From positions 1 to 21,753 of the forward strand of contig CAJUFO010000076.1 of assembly GCA_910585615.1 (NCBI GenBank): a DNA stretch of 21,753 nucleotides. The letters are read 5' to 3'. Below the pieces are notes generated by a model. It was not told where the DNA came from and did not search any database. It saw only the letters and a list, made by a program, of their open reading frames with translations. The position numbers and the translations under genes were made by a program. Source of the stretch: an uncultured Acetatifactor sp. (GTDB lineage: Bacteria > Bacillota > Clostridia > Lachnospirales > Lachnospiraceae). Of this stretch, positions 14,387 through 21,574 are shown one piece after another; the stretch's first letter is position 1; every line of letters begins with the position of its first letter.

Positions 14387-15037
14387 ATGCAGATCACAAT
14401 CAGAGAACCCGGAAGCGCGATCACCCATTTCATCGGCATGATGCTGGCGGTATTCGCCGCGGTGCCGCTGCTGGTCAAGGCGGGCGTGTCCTCAGGAGGG
14501 GAGCATTTCATCGCCATGGCCATCTTCATGGCCAGCATGATACTGCTCTACGGCGCCAGCGCCACTTACCACTCGGTGAATCTGACCGGGCGGTATCTGC
14601 GCATCTTCCGCAAGCTGGACCATATGATGATCTTCGTGCTGATTGCCGGATCCTATACGCCGGTCTGCCTGATTGTGCTGGGCGGGGAGCTGGGATATAC
14701 CTTGTTGGCTCTGGTCTGGGGCATCGCCCTGGCGGGGATGCTGGTCAAGGCCTTCTGGATCACCTGTCCCAAATGGTTCTCCTCGGCGATCTACATCGCC
14801 ATGGGCTGGGTCTGCGTGCTGGTGTTCGGCAGGCTCTTCGACACCCTGTCCACGGCGGCCTTCCTGTGGCTGCTGGCAGGTGGCATCATCTATACCGTGG
14901 GCGGGGTCATCTACGCCCTGAAGCTCCCCCTGTTCAATTCCAGGCACAGGGAGTTCGGCTCCCATGAGGTGTTCCATCTGTTCGTGATGGCGGGGAGCCT
15001 GTGCCATTTCATCTTCATGTACTGTTATGTGGCCTGA
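14387..15037 (+). CDS. Hemolysin III / PAQR family membrane protein
   Basis: 216 residues, seven hydrophobic segments, the family's usual size. The start is the ATG at 14387, with AGGAGG 8 bases upstream. Conserved metal-site motifs of the PAQR/Hly-III family are present: SATYH (58-62), KLDHMMI around Asp78, GSYTP (88-92) and HEVFH (193-197). Family members are zinc-dependent, hydrolase-like membrane proteins linked to membrane fluidity or lipid homeostasis; 'hemolysin' is a historical name and no toxin role is implied. It has its own perfect promoter and structured leader, and is followed by a separately promoted two-component system. Family call firm, physiological substrate unknown. Confidence 0.93.
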   Translation: MQITIREPGSAITHFIGMMLAVFAAVPLLVKAGVSSGGEHFIAMAIFMASMILLYGASATYHSVNLTGRYLRIFRKLDHMMIFVLIAGSYTPVCLIVLGGELGYTLLALVWGIALAGMLVKAFWITCPKWFSSAIYIAMGWVCVLVFGRLFDTLSTAAFLWLLAGGIIYTVGGVIYALKLPLFNSRHREFGSHEVFHLFVMAGSLCHFIFMYCYVA

Positions 15038-15064
15038 AAAAGCCTGGGAAATCACCGACAGCCC

Positions 15065-15096
15065 TTTACAACTTGGAAACATTGCCGTGATATACT
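15065..15096 (+). promoter_or_regulatory. Candidate operator and promoter of the two-component operon
   Basis: TTTACAACT (15065-15073), 12 bases, then CGTGAT (15086-15091); the same two half-sites with the same spacing occur upstream of the secreted-protein gene at 17190. The -10 box TATACT (15091-15096) abuts the site and there is no good -35 box, the layout expected where an activator of the OmpR/PhoB family takes the place of -35 recognition. Autoregulation is inferred. Confidence 0.6.
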
Positions 15097-15131
15097 GTTG
15101 CAAAAGATTCCTGTTGTAAGGGGGGACGAAA

Positions 15132-15785
15132 TTGGCTGACATACTGATTGTAGAGGATGAATTTTCCATCAATGAACTGATACGGAGGAACCTGTGCCTG
15201 ACGGGGCATCGCTGCACCCAGGCTTTCGACGGGCCGGCCGCGGTCAGCCTGCTGGAAAGCGGGTCATTCGACCTGATCGTGCTGGACATCATGCTGCCCG
15301 GGCTGGACGGCTATCAGGTGTTCGAAAGGGCCGGTGGGACGCCGGCCATCTTCCTGACGGCCAAGAGCGAGCTGTCCGACAAGCTGAAAGGCCTGGCCAT
15401 GGGGGCGGACGATTATCTGACCAAGCCCTTTCAGATGCTGGAGCTGGCGGCCAGGGTGGAGACCGTGCTGCGGCGGACGAAGAAGGAGGAGACGGACTTT
15501 ACGTTGGGCTCCATGAGATGCGATTTCCACAGGCATCAGGTTTTCCTGGAAGGAACGGTCATCGAATGCACGCCCAAGGAATACGAGCTGCTGAGGGTGC
15601 TGATCCGGAACCGGAACATCGCCCTGTCCAGGGAGAAGCTTCTGGACATGGTGTGGGGATATGATTTCGAGGGAGGCACCCGCACCGTGGACGTCCACAT
15701 ACAGAGGCTGCGCCACAAGCTGCACCTGGAAGATTACATCAAGACCGTGTACAAGCTGGGATACCGGCTGGAGGTTCCGGAATGA
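15132..15785 (+). CDS. OmpR-family response regulator
   Basis: 217 residues starting at a TTG with AAGGGGGG about 6 bases before it. Receiver domain (about 1-115): acidic pocket Glu8-Asp9, phospho-acceptor Asp52 (VLDIMLPG), switch Thr76, Tyr95 and Lys98 (DDYLTKPF). C-terminal winged-helix DNA-binding domain (about 125-215), with TPKEYELLRVLIRN and GGTRTVDVHIQRLRHKL containing the recognition helix. It is phosphorylated by the kinase encoded next, whose start overlaps its stop by four bases. Likely target sites are the matching motifs at 15065 and 17190. The inducing signal is not known. Confidence 0.95.
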   Translation: MADILIVEDEFSINELIRRNLCLTGHRCTQAFDGPAAVSLLESGSFDLIVLDIMLPGLDGYQVFERAGGTPAIFLTAKSELSDKLKGLAMGADDYLTKPFQMLELAARVETVLRRTKKEETDFTLGSMRCDFHRHQVFLEGTVIECTPKEYELLRVLIRNRNIALSREKLLDMVWGYDFEGGTRTVDVHIQRLRHKLHLEDYIKTVYKLGYRLEVPE

Positions 15786-17179
15786 AAAAACGGACTTTCT
15801 TCGCGGTGCTGATCCTATTTCTGATATTTCTCAACTCCATGATCCTAATCGCCTCGCTTGTCATCCTGAACAGCAAGCTTTCCGCTGTCCGGGAGAGATG
15901 CCTGGCAGAGCATTATGTGATCGCGTCGTCCCTGATCGGGGACATGCAGGCCCTGGAACAGCGGGGGATCCCCGCGGCGGAAAGCATGGACAGGCTGATG
16001 CGCACTTACACCCACTACCTCCAGGGAAGGGAGGACGGGCTGGCTGTGGCCTTCTCCGGAGAATGGATCTACAGAAGCGCCCTGCCCCGGGAAGTTCCGA
16101 ACCCTCCGCCGGACACAGGCCATGGGCAGGAGCGGCTGGTCTGCCTGGAGGACGGGACTCCCCCCGTGCTGTTGGTCTATGGCAGCTTTCCGGCCCCGTG
16201 GCAGGACTATGGGCTCCTGTACATGGGGAACCTGGATGAGGCCGTCTCTACCTGGCGCCATACGAAGAACATCCTCTTTCTGGCAGGGACCCTGGTGATG
16301 CCCGTCATGGCGTTCTTCCTTTTTCAGTTCCTGAACCTCCTCTTCCGCCCTCTGGCCCAGATTTCAAGCGCTTCCGCCAGGATAGCGGAGGGAAATTACA
16401 AGAGCAGGCTTCCGGTCCAGGGAAAGGACGAGGTGGCCAGCGTGGCCCACAATTTCAATCTCATGGCCCAGCAGGTGGAGGCCCAGATCCTGCAGCTCCA
16501 GGACATTGCCCGACAGAAACAGCAGTTCATCGACAATTTCTCCCATGAGCTGCGGATTCCCCTGACGGCAATCTACGGATATGCGGAATACCTCCAAAAA
16601 GCTTCCGTTCCGGAAGAAGACCGCTACGAATGCACCCAGTTCATCATGTCGGAGTGCAGCCGCCTCCAGAGCATGGCCTATCAGCTCCTGGACATGGCCC
16701 TGCTGCGGAACAGCGCGCCGGAGGAGGAAGACTGCGATGTAGCCGAACTGTTCGCAGGATCCGAAAAGGTCATGCACGTCAGGGCGGCGGAGAAAGGGAT
16801 AAGGCTGTCCTATGCCATGCCCCGGTCCCTCCTGCTGAGAGGGAACATGGACCAGCTGTCGATCCTGCTCAATAACCTGATAGACAATGCCCTGAAGGCC
16901 AGCCCGCCGGAAAGCGAAGTGCGCGTCAGGGCCCGTCCGGAAGGGGCCGATATCATAATAGAAGTGGAAGACCATGGCATCGGCATGGAGCCGGAGCAGT
17001 TGTCCCACATAAAAGAAGCCTTCTACCGTGTGGACAAAGGCCGCAGCCGGGCCCTGGGCGGCACGGGGCTGGGGCTTTCTATCTGCGAGGGAATCGCGCA
17101 GCTCCATCAGGCAGAGCTGACCTTCTCCTCCCGGAAGGGTGAGGGCACCACGGCAAGGCTCCGTTTTTTCAGAGGATGA
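15782..17179 (+). CDS. Membrane sensor histidine kinase
   Basis: 465 residues. Two spans (about 7-29 and 162-185) flank an extracytoplasmic sensor domain (about 30-160) that I do not recognise. HAMP follows (about 184-238), then the H-box FIDNFSHELRIPLTAIYGY with His255, the N-box LLNNLIDNALKA (Asn365, Asn369), the G1 box VEDHGIGM (Asp397) and the G2 box GGTGLGLSI (426-434). All residues for autophosphorylation are intact. The start codon lies in an ATGA overlap with the response regulator gene, indicating coupled translation. The LRIPLTA in the H-box replaces the usual LRTPLTA. Expected to phosphorylate the adjacent regulator. Confidence 0.95.
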   Translation: MKKRTFFAVLILFLIFLNSMILIASLVILNSKLSAVRERCLAEHYVIASSLIGDMQALEQRGIPAAESMDRLMRTYTHYLQGREDGLAVAFSGEWIYRSALPREVPNPPPDTGHGQERLVCLEDGTPPVLLVYGSFPAPWQDYGLLYMGNLDEAVSTWRHTKNILFLAGTLVMPVMAFFLFQFLNLLFRPLAQISSASARIAEGNYKSRLPVQGKDEVASVAHNFNLMAQQVEAQILQLQDIARQKQQFIDNFSHELRIPLTAIYGYAEYLQKASVPEEDRYECTQFIMSECSRLQSMAYQLLDMALLRNSAPEEEDCDVAELFAGSEKVMHVRAAEKGIRLSYAMPRSLLLRGNMDQLSILLNNLIDNALKASPPESEVRVRARPEGADIIIEVEDHGIGMEPEQLSHIKEAFYRVDKGRSRALGGTGLGLSICEGIAQLHQAELTFSSRKGEGTTARLRFFRG

Positions 17180-17184
17180 CAGGG

Positions 17185-17243
17185 AAACTTTTACAACTCC
17201 ATAAAAACTTCGTGATTGTTTTGATATAGCGGGGTCTTATAGT
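17185..17243 (+). promoter_or_regulatory. Candidate operator and promoter of the secreted-protein gene
   Basis: TTTACAACT (17190-17198), 12 bases, CGTGAT (17211-17216), identical half-sites and spacing to those ahead of the response regulator. AAACTT also occurs twice, at 17185 and 17205, 20 bases apart. Downstream are TTGTTT or TTGATA as a weak -35 and TATAGT (17238-17243) or overlapping TATATC as -10. Activation by the adjacent regulator is inferred. Confidence 0.6.
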
Positions 17244-17274
17244 ATATCTATCAAAACAAGAAAGGAGCATCACT

Positions 17275-18123
17275 ATGAGACAAAAAAACTTCCTGAAACT
17301 CACTGCAGCAACATTCGCCATCATCGGCGCAGGCGCATTCCTCTTCAGCGCAGCGGCCGAGACGGCCATGGCGGCCAGCGCCGGGACGGTGGAGACAGTC
17401 CCCACCAGCTACCAGGTGTCCGCCAGCCAGGTGTCCGCGGCCGGGCAGCCGGAGGCTGAAGCCAAAAAGGAGAACCGGAAGGAAGCGGATTACCATGTGA
17501 GCATGGACCGCCTCAATACCGGGACGCCCACGGAGCTGGACCTGACCATGGAAGAAGCCGCCCAAAAGGGCGCACAGTATCTGGAGAGCCTGTACGGGCT
17601 GGATCTGGAGGGCGCCTATGTCTACATGATGTACAGTCCGGGCACAGTGACCTTTCCCCGGGCTTTCTGGGCCGCGGACGTGCTTTTTGAAGAGGCCCAG
17701 ACCCCTGAGAGCACAAGGTGGAACTACTTGATAGACGCAGTGACCGGAGAGCTTTTCAGCATCGACCACAGCAGGCATCTGGACGCCTCCCCCTCCCTTG
17801 AGCCGGACAGCGCCCTGGAGAAGGACTATAGCGCATATGCCGCCCTTGCCGAAGAGAAGGTCCGGACAAGCGGGCTCATGGACGGCGGCATAGACCGGGT
17901 GGAATACAACTGCCAGGGATACTCCGGAAACGATCCTGTCATCTCCCTGGATGTCATCGGGGAGAAAGGCGAAGTCCTCTGCATCGGCTTTTCCCGTTAT
18001 GACCAGTCCTTCCTGGGGCTCATCACGGACACCTCGCGGAAGATCCGGGAGGCGGTTCCGAAGGATGTGACAGGCGAGGGCATAACCGAAATAACCGAAG
18101 AATATTCCTCTTCCTCTTTCTGA
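17275..18123 (+). CDS. Secreted protein, probable two-component target
   Basis: 282 residues with a clear Sec signal peptide (MRQKNFLKLT, then a hydrophobic core) and likely cleavage after AMA at about residue 33. A Ser/Ala/Glu-rich linker (34-70) is followed by two weakly similar alpha/beta units (about 78-170 and 185-270). The phrase WNYLIDAVTGELFSID recalls PepSY-type domains (strand, then 'D..TGE'). No catalytic motif or anchor is seen, so it would be exported or held in the wall. AAAGGAG precedes the ATG. It follows the kinase gene by 95 bases, and its promoter carries the same operator-like site as the regulator gene. Possible roles as signal-modulating partner or inhibitor are speculation; I do not recognise a specific family. 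Confidence 0.75.
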   Translation: MRQKNFLKLTAATFAIIGAGAFLFSAAAETAMAASAGTVETVPTSYQVSASQVSAAGQPEAEAKKENRKEADYHVSMDRLNTGTPTELDLTMEEAAQKGAQYLESLYGLDLEGAYVYMMYSPGTVTFPRAFWAADVLFEEAQTPESTRWNYLIDAVTGELFSIDHSRHLDASPSLEPDSALEKDYSAYAALAEEKVRTSGLMDGGIDRVEYNCQGYSGNDPVISLDVIGEKGEVLCIGFSRYDQSFLGLITDTSRKIREAVPKDVTGEGITEITEEYSSSSF

Positions 18124-18238
18124 GGACATGCCGGAGCATCCACAGGCATACGACTATATAGATGTAGTAATTTAGCCATAGGCCAGGGGAGGACCCTGTG
18201 GAAGGCCCTGCGGAAGACGGCAGCATGCAAATGTCAGA

Positions 18239-18276
18239 GGAGGCACCGGTTTTACGCCGGTGCCTCCCCTGTTTTC
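18239..18276 (+). terminator. Hairpin terminator after the secreted-protein gene
   Basis: GGAGGCACCGG (18239-18249) pairs perfectly with CCGGTGCCTCC (18257-18267), an 11-bp stem with a 7-base loop, followed by a short T-run (CCTGTTTTC). The U-tract is weak, so termination may be partial. It stands about 115 bases after the stop codon. Confidence 0.6.
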
Positions 18277-18307
18277 TGCTATTCATGCCATTATTGTCTT
18301 AAGGCAA

Positions 18308-18437
18308 TCAAATACCCCGCCGCAAGCAACGGGGCATCAAGCTTGCAACGCTGCAGAGCAGAAAGTGTCCTTCGGACACTTTGGTATTTGACCCTCGCGG
18401 CATTCGCCAACTGGCCGTGCAAGCACGGCCGCTTGGC
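18308..18437. repeat. Multi-hairpin palindromic element (REP/MITE-like)
   Basis: TCAAATACC (18308-18316) pairs with GGTATTTGA (18383-18391), enclosing CCCCG/CGGGG (18315-18319 with 18330-18334) and a perfect 9-bp hairpin AAAGTGTCC/GGACACTTT (18362-18370 with 18374-18382). Just beyond, GCCAA...TTGGC (18406, 18433) flanks GGCCGTGC-AA-GCACGGCC (18413-18430). No U-tract follows any hairpin on either strand, so this is not a simple terminator. The build resembles dispersed palindromic elements; other copies would lie outside the window. Confidence 0.55.
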
Positions 18438-18460
18438 TCATTGCTCGCGGGAATAAAGAA

Positions 18461-19477
18461 TCAGCCCTCGTATCCGTTGGGATTGTTCTTCTGCCATCTC
18501 CAGGAGTCCTCGCACATCTCCTTGATGCCCCTCTCAGCAGTCCAGCCAAGCTCTTCCCTGGCAAGCTTCGCGTCCGCGTAGCAGGCCGCGATGTCCCCGG
18601 CCCGTCTGGGCTTGATCGCATAGGGCACCTTCACCCCTGTGGCGGCCTCGAAGTTCTTCACCAGGTCCAGCACGCTGTAGCCGGTGCCGGTGCCCAGGTT
18701 GTAGATCTTCAGTCCGGCCTTCTCCTCAATCTTCTTCAGGGCTTTTACATGGCCTACGGCCAAGTCCACCACATGGATGTAGTCGCGCACGCCCGTGCCG
18801 TCGGGGGTGTCGTAATCGTCCCCGAAGACCCCCAGCTGGGGAAGCTTTCCCACTGCCACCTGGGTGATATAGGGCATCAGGTTGTTGGGGATGCCATTGG
18901 GGTTCTCGCCCATGGTGCCGCTCTTGTGGGCCCCGATGGGATTGAAGTAGCGCAGCAGGATCACGTTCCACTCGTTGTCCGCTTTCTGGATGTCTGAAAG
19001 GATCTGCTCCAGCATGGACTTGGTCCAGCCGTAGGGGTTGGTGCACTCTCCCTTGGGGCAGGCCTCCGTGATGGGGATCTCCGCGGGGTTGCCGTACACG
19101 GTGGCGCTGGAGGAGAAGATGATGTTCTTCACATTGTGCTTCCTCATGACGTCCACCAGCGTCAGTGTGCCCGCGATGTTGTTCTCGTAGTATTCCCAGG
19201 GCTTCTGCACGGATTCGCCCACTGCCTTCAGGCCCGCGAAATGGATGACCGCGCCGATATCCTCCTTGGAGAAGATCTCCTCCAGGGCCTCCCTGTCAAG
19301 GATGTCAGCCTTGTAGAAGGGGACTTTCTTCCCGGTGATCGCCTCCACCCTTTCCATGGATTTCTCACTGGAATTGCTCAGATTGTCCAGTACCACCACT
19401 TCGTAATCTGCCTGCTGCAGCTCTACCACTGTGTGGCTGCCGATGAACCCGGCGCCGCCTGTCACCAAAATCTTCAT
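18461..19477 (-). CDS. galE: UDP-glucose 4-epimerase
   Basis: Interconverts UDP-glucose and UDP-galactose (often also the GlcNAc/GalNAc pair) in the cytoplasm, using bound NAD+. 338 residues, the normal length. An extended SDR: GGAGFIG (7-13) binds NAD, DNLSNSS (31-37) follows strand 2, and the catalytic Ser124 (SSSATVYG), Tyr149 and Lys153 (YGWTK) fall at the same numbers as in E. coli GalE. ILLRYFNPIGAH and GVRDYIHVVDLA are further signatures. It follows the pyrophosphorylase gene by 183 bases and so probably shares a nucleotide-sugar pathway feeding surface polysaccharide or galactose use. Its own promoter is unclear: TTGAGA, 17 bases, TAATCT on the minus strand is weak. Confidence 0.97.
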   Translation of the reverse strand: MKILVTGGAGFIGSHTVVELQQADYEVVVLDNLSNSSEKSMERVEAITGKKVPFYKADILDREALEEIFSKEDIGAVIHFAGLKAVGESVQKPWEYYENNIAGTLTLVDVMRKHNVKNIIFSSSATVYGNPAEIPITEACPKGECTNPYGWTKSMLEQILSDIQKADNEWNVILLRYFNPIGAHKSGTMGENPNGIPNNLMPYITQVAVGKLPQLGVFGDDYDTPDGTGVRDYIHVVDLAVGHVKALKKIEEKAGLKIYNLGTGTGYSVLDLVKNFEAATGVKVPYAIKPRRAGDIAACYADAKLAREELGWTAERGIKEMCEDSWRWQKNNPNGYEG

Positions 19478-19660
19478 AGCATCCTCTTTTCCGCACGGGC
19501 CCCGCAGGCTGTCCCCCGGCTTGCCGCGCTTATTGTGATTTGTTTTCTTTACATTTCCAGATTACCCTAAAAAGCCGTTTTTCTCAATATTCATATGTTT
19601 AGAGAATCTGTCGAAATGTTATATGATACCCTCTCCCGCCGCCCGGGCGCCTCAGGTATG

Positions 19661-20893
19661 CTACAGGGTCACGCCGTTTTGCCGCAGCAGCTCCCTGGCG
19701 CTCTCCACGGAGTCGATGCCGGTCTTGTTCTTGATGGGGGCGAACTCCTTCTCCCGCACCACCTCGAAGGGCAGGCAGCTCCCCGTCTGGTGGATCATGT
19801 CCAGGATTAGGTTCTCGAATTTATAGCCGTTGGGGGCCTGGGGCTTCACCAGCTCACCGACCTCGTTCAGATAGGGAATCTTCTTCTCCACCACATGCAG
19901 GGGCAGGCTCTGGGACACGATTCGCTCCAGCTCCTCCACATTGAACAGGTAGTTCAGGATGACGCCGAAGTGGTAGGCGGGCTTGCCCTGGGCGTCTTTG
20001 GCGTCCATCAGCTCCTGGGTCATGTCATAGTATTCCACGATGGAGGGCCTGCCGTCCTCCAAGCAGATGGCCCCCACCTTCTCGTCCGGCGTGACCTTGC
20101 CCACCACCTTGGCCCCTGCCACGCATTCCCTCTGGATCGTAGCGCCCACGAAGCAGGGATCGCAGATCCTCTGGAGCACATTGTCCACCGCGAAGGCATT
20201 GAGCCACTCTATGCCCTCCCTGTGAATCAGATCCACCAGCCCCGCATCCTCCATGGAGACGAACCAGCCGCCGTTGCCGTTGGGGGAGCTGGCCATCTTG
20301 CCCTTCTCCTCCATATATACCTTTCCGTCATAGTCCACCGCCAGGGCCATCTTCTGCTGGAAGAAATGCACGTATTCCGCGCTGTAGCCGAAAAATTCGT
20401 GCTCCGTCAGGAACTTCACGGTGGCCTCATGGTTCTTGTCGCTGGTCATCACGAAGAGATGGATCCATGTGTCCGCCTGGCGCACCACCTCCATCAGGTT
20501 GTTCACCAGGCATTGGAATATATAGAGTTCCCTGGTGATGCCGATGTTATACACGCCCTTGGGGTCGTCCGAGCCAAGCCTGGTGCCCATGCCCCCTGCC
20601 AGCAGCACCGCGGCCACCTTGCCCGCCCGGATGGCTTCGATTCCGGTGGCGGTGAAGGATTCCCGGTTGGCCTCGATCTCCGGAAGCTCCATGGCCGCAA
20701 GGGGAGTGATGACGCCCCGCTCCAGCAGCTCCTCCTGATGCTTGCAGGAGTCCAGGATGTCCATGTCGGAGCCCCCTATCTGCTCCAGCAGCGCCGCCTG
20801 TCCGGCCGCGGACAGCTCGTCGTAGTATTTCAGGACATGCTCCTGACCGTACTTTTTCAGTTTCTCCTTTGCCTGTGCCAATGTGATGCTCAT
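19661..20893 (-). CDS. UDP-sugar pyrophosphorylase (UDPGP/AGX type)
   Basis: 410 residues from the ATG at 20893 (AGGAAGAGG upstream; a longer frame to 20938 lacks support). Makes UDP-sugar from UTP and a sugar 1-phosphate. LLAGGMGTRLG (97-107), DDPKGVYNIG (109-118), MTSDKNHEAT (149-158), NGNGGW (205-210), AVDN (235-238) and PNGYKFENLILDMI (354-367), with KKIPYLNE before it, match the eukaryote-like AGX/UDPGP fold rather than the GalU type. Substrate may be GlcNAc-1-P or Glc-1-P; the sequence alone does not decide. Adjacent galE suggests supply and epimerisation of UDP-hexoses. Confidence 0.92.
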   Translation of the reverse strand: MSITLAQAKEKLKKYGQEHVLKYYDELSAAGQAALLEQIGGSDMDILDSCKHQEELLERGVITPLAAMELPEIEANRESFTATGIEAIRAGKVAAVLLAGGMGTRLGSDDPKGVYNIGITRELYIFQCLVNNLMEVVRQADTWIHLFVMTSDKNHEATVKFLTEHEFFGYSAEYVHFFQQKMALAVDYDGKVYMEEKGKMASSPNGNGGWFVSMEDAGLVDLIHREGIEWLNAFAVDNVLQRICDPCFVGATIQRECVAGAKVVGKVTPDEKVGAICLEDGRPSIVEYYDMTQELMDAKDAQGKPAYHFGVILNYLFNVEELERIVSQSLPLHVVEKKIPYLNEVGELVKPQAPNGYKFENLILDMIHQTGSCLPFEVVREKEFAPIKNKTGIDSVESARELLRQNGVTL

Positions 20894-20953
20894 TTTTCCT
20901 CTTCCTTTCTTTTTATGGCTGCCATACGGCATCTCCATGTCTCGAATAAAGAT

Positions 20954-20962
20954 ATTGTACCA
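20954..20962 (-). promoter_or_regulatory. Candidate promoter of the pyrophosphorylase gene
   Basis: On the minus strand TGG-TACAAT (20962-20954) forms an extended -10 box; no good -35 is found 16-18 bases upstream. Transcription would begin about 55 bases before the ATG at 20893. Confidence 0.45.
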
Positions 20963-21049
20963 TATATCCCCGTTTTTCCATAGACATCATGGCCATAATT
21001 TTCGAGAAATTTCCAAACAGGCAGAAAGGGAGCCTATCTTCAGGCATCA

Positions 21050-21082
21050 GAGAAACAGCGTCCGTACCCTGTCCGGACGCTG
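21050..21082 (-). terminator. Hairpin after the carboxylesterase remnant
   Basis: On the minus strand CAGCGTCCG (21082-21074) pairs perfectly with CGGACGCTG (21064-21056), loop of 9, followed by TTTCTCT. It stands 12 bases past the remnant's stop codon and probably was its terminator. Confidence 0.55.
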
Positions 21083-21094
21083 CACCTGCACGGC

Positions 21095-21490
21095 TTATCG
21101 GGCGGATTCCTGCGCACGTCCGTCCGCAAAAACTTCTTTCCCGAAAGCGAGCCTGAAATCCAGAATCGGACACTCCGGCAGCGGATTTCCGTTATAGTCC
21201 CTGCCGTTGGGATCCAGATTCTTCACAAAATTCGTCCAGTAGGAGGTCACCTGCCGGGCCAGGTCATAATGCTTTCCCTCAAAAGGCCTCCAACTGTTGC
21301 CCAGGGAGTCGAACATAAACCACAGCTCGGAGCCATGGAAAGAACCCGCATCGTCCCCCGGTATGTCATGGTCGAAAATGCCGTAATAGACGCGCTGCCC
21401 TGCCCCGGAGCGCAGTTCGCAGAAACCCCGGCTGCCGCTCAGGAAAGAATTGAAGGCATCCCCAGTGACGTTTTGTAAAGGACTTTTTAA
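21095..21490 (-). pseudogene. C-terminal remnant of a type B carboxylesterase
   Basis: An open frame of 131 residues runs from just after a TGA at 21491-21493 to the stop at 21095, with no start codon or binding site at its beginning. Recognisable carboxylesterase end: RVYYGIFDHDIPGDDAGSFH then GSELWFMFDSL, with the catalytic His in SFHGSELW, and DLARQVTSYWTNFVKNLDPNG (read in parts, 'SYWTNFVKNLDPNG' being the hallmark). The family is about 500 residues, so roughly the first 370, including the GESAG nucleophile and the acidic residue, are missing. The frame is otherwise intact, which suggests a recent loss. The break lies near 21478, where base composition turns AT-rich. Confidence 0.8.
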
Positions 21491-21520
21491 TCAATTTCAC
21501 AGAAAATTTACATTTCAGGG

Positions 21521-21563
21521 CAAAAAAATAGAGCCAGGAACCTGTTTTTTAGATTCCTGGCTC
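21521..21563 (-). terminator. Intrinsic terminator of the Rpn-family gene
   Basis: On the minus strand GAGCCAGGAA (21563-21554) pairs perfectly with TTCCTGGCTC (21540-21531) and is followed by TATTTTTTT. A 10-bp stem plus strong U-tract, starting 11 bases after the stop codon. Confidence 0.9.
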
Positions 21564-21574
21564 ATTAGTGCCCT

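Larger units (their letters stand above)
18124..18460. other. Intergenic region of 337 bases between convergent genes
   Basis: It lies between the secreted-protein gene (plus) and galE (minus). Contents: about 110 bases without recognisable features, a strong GC-rich hairpin at 18239-18267, a short AT-rich gap, and a multi-hairpin repeat-like element at 18308-18437. No coding potential is seen. Confidence 0.7.

Noticed and set aside
14387..15037. Toxin annotation for the hemolysin III protein
   Set aside because: The PAQR motifs indicate a membrane metal-dependent enzyme family; the historical name is not evidence of haemolysis.
18308..18437. Rho-independent terminator of galE
   Set aside because: Stable stems are present, but no U-tract follows them on the minus strand.
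19895..20983. Long plus-strand open frame opposite the pyrophosphorylase gene (362 codons)
   Set aside because: Antisense to a well-supported gene; His-rich shadow translation with no recognisable domain and no ribosome binding site.
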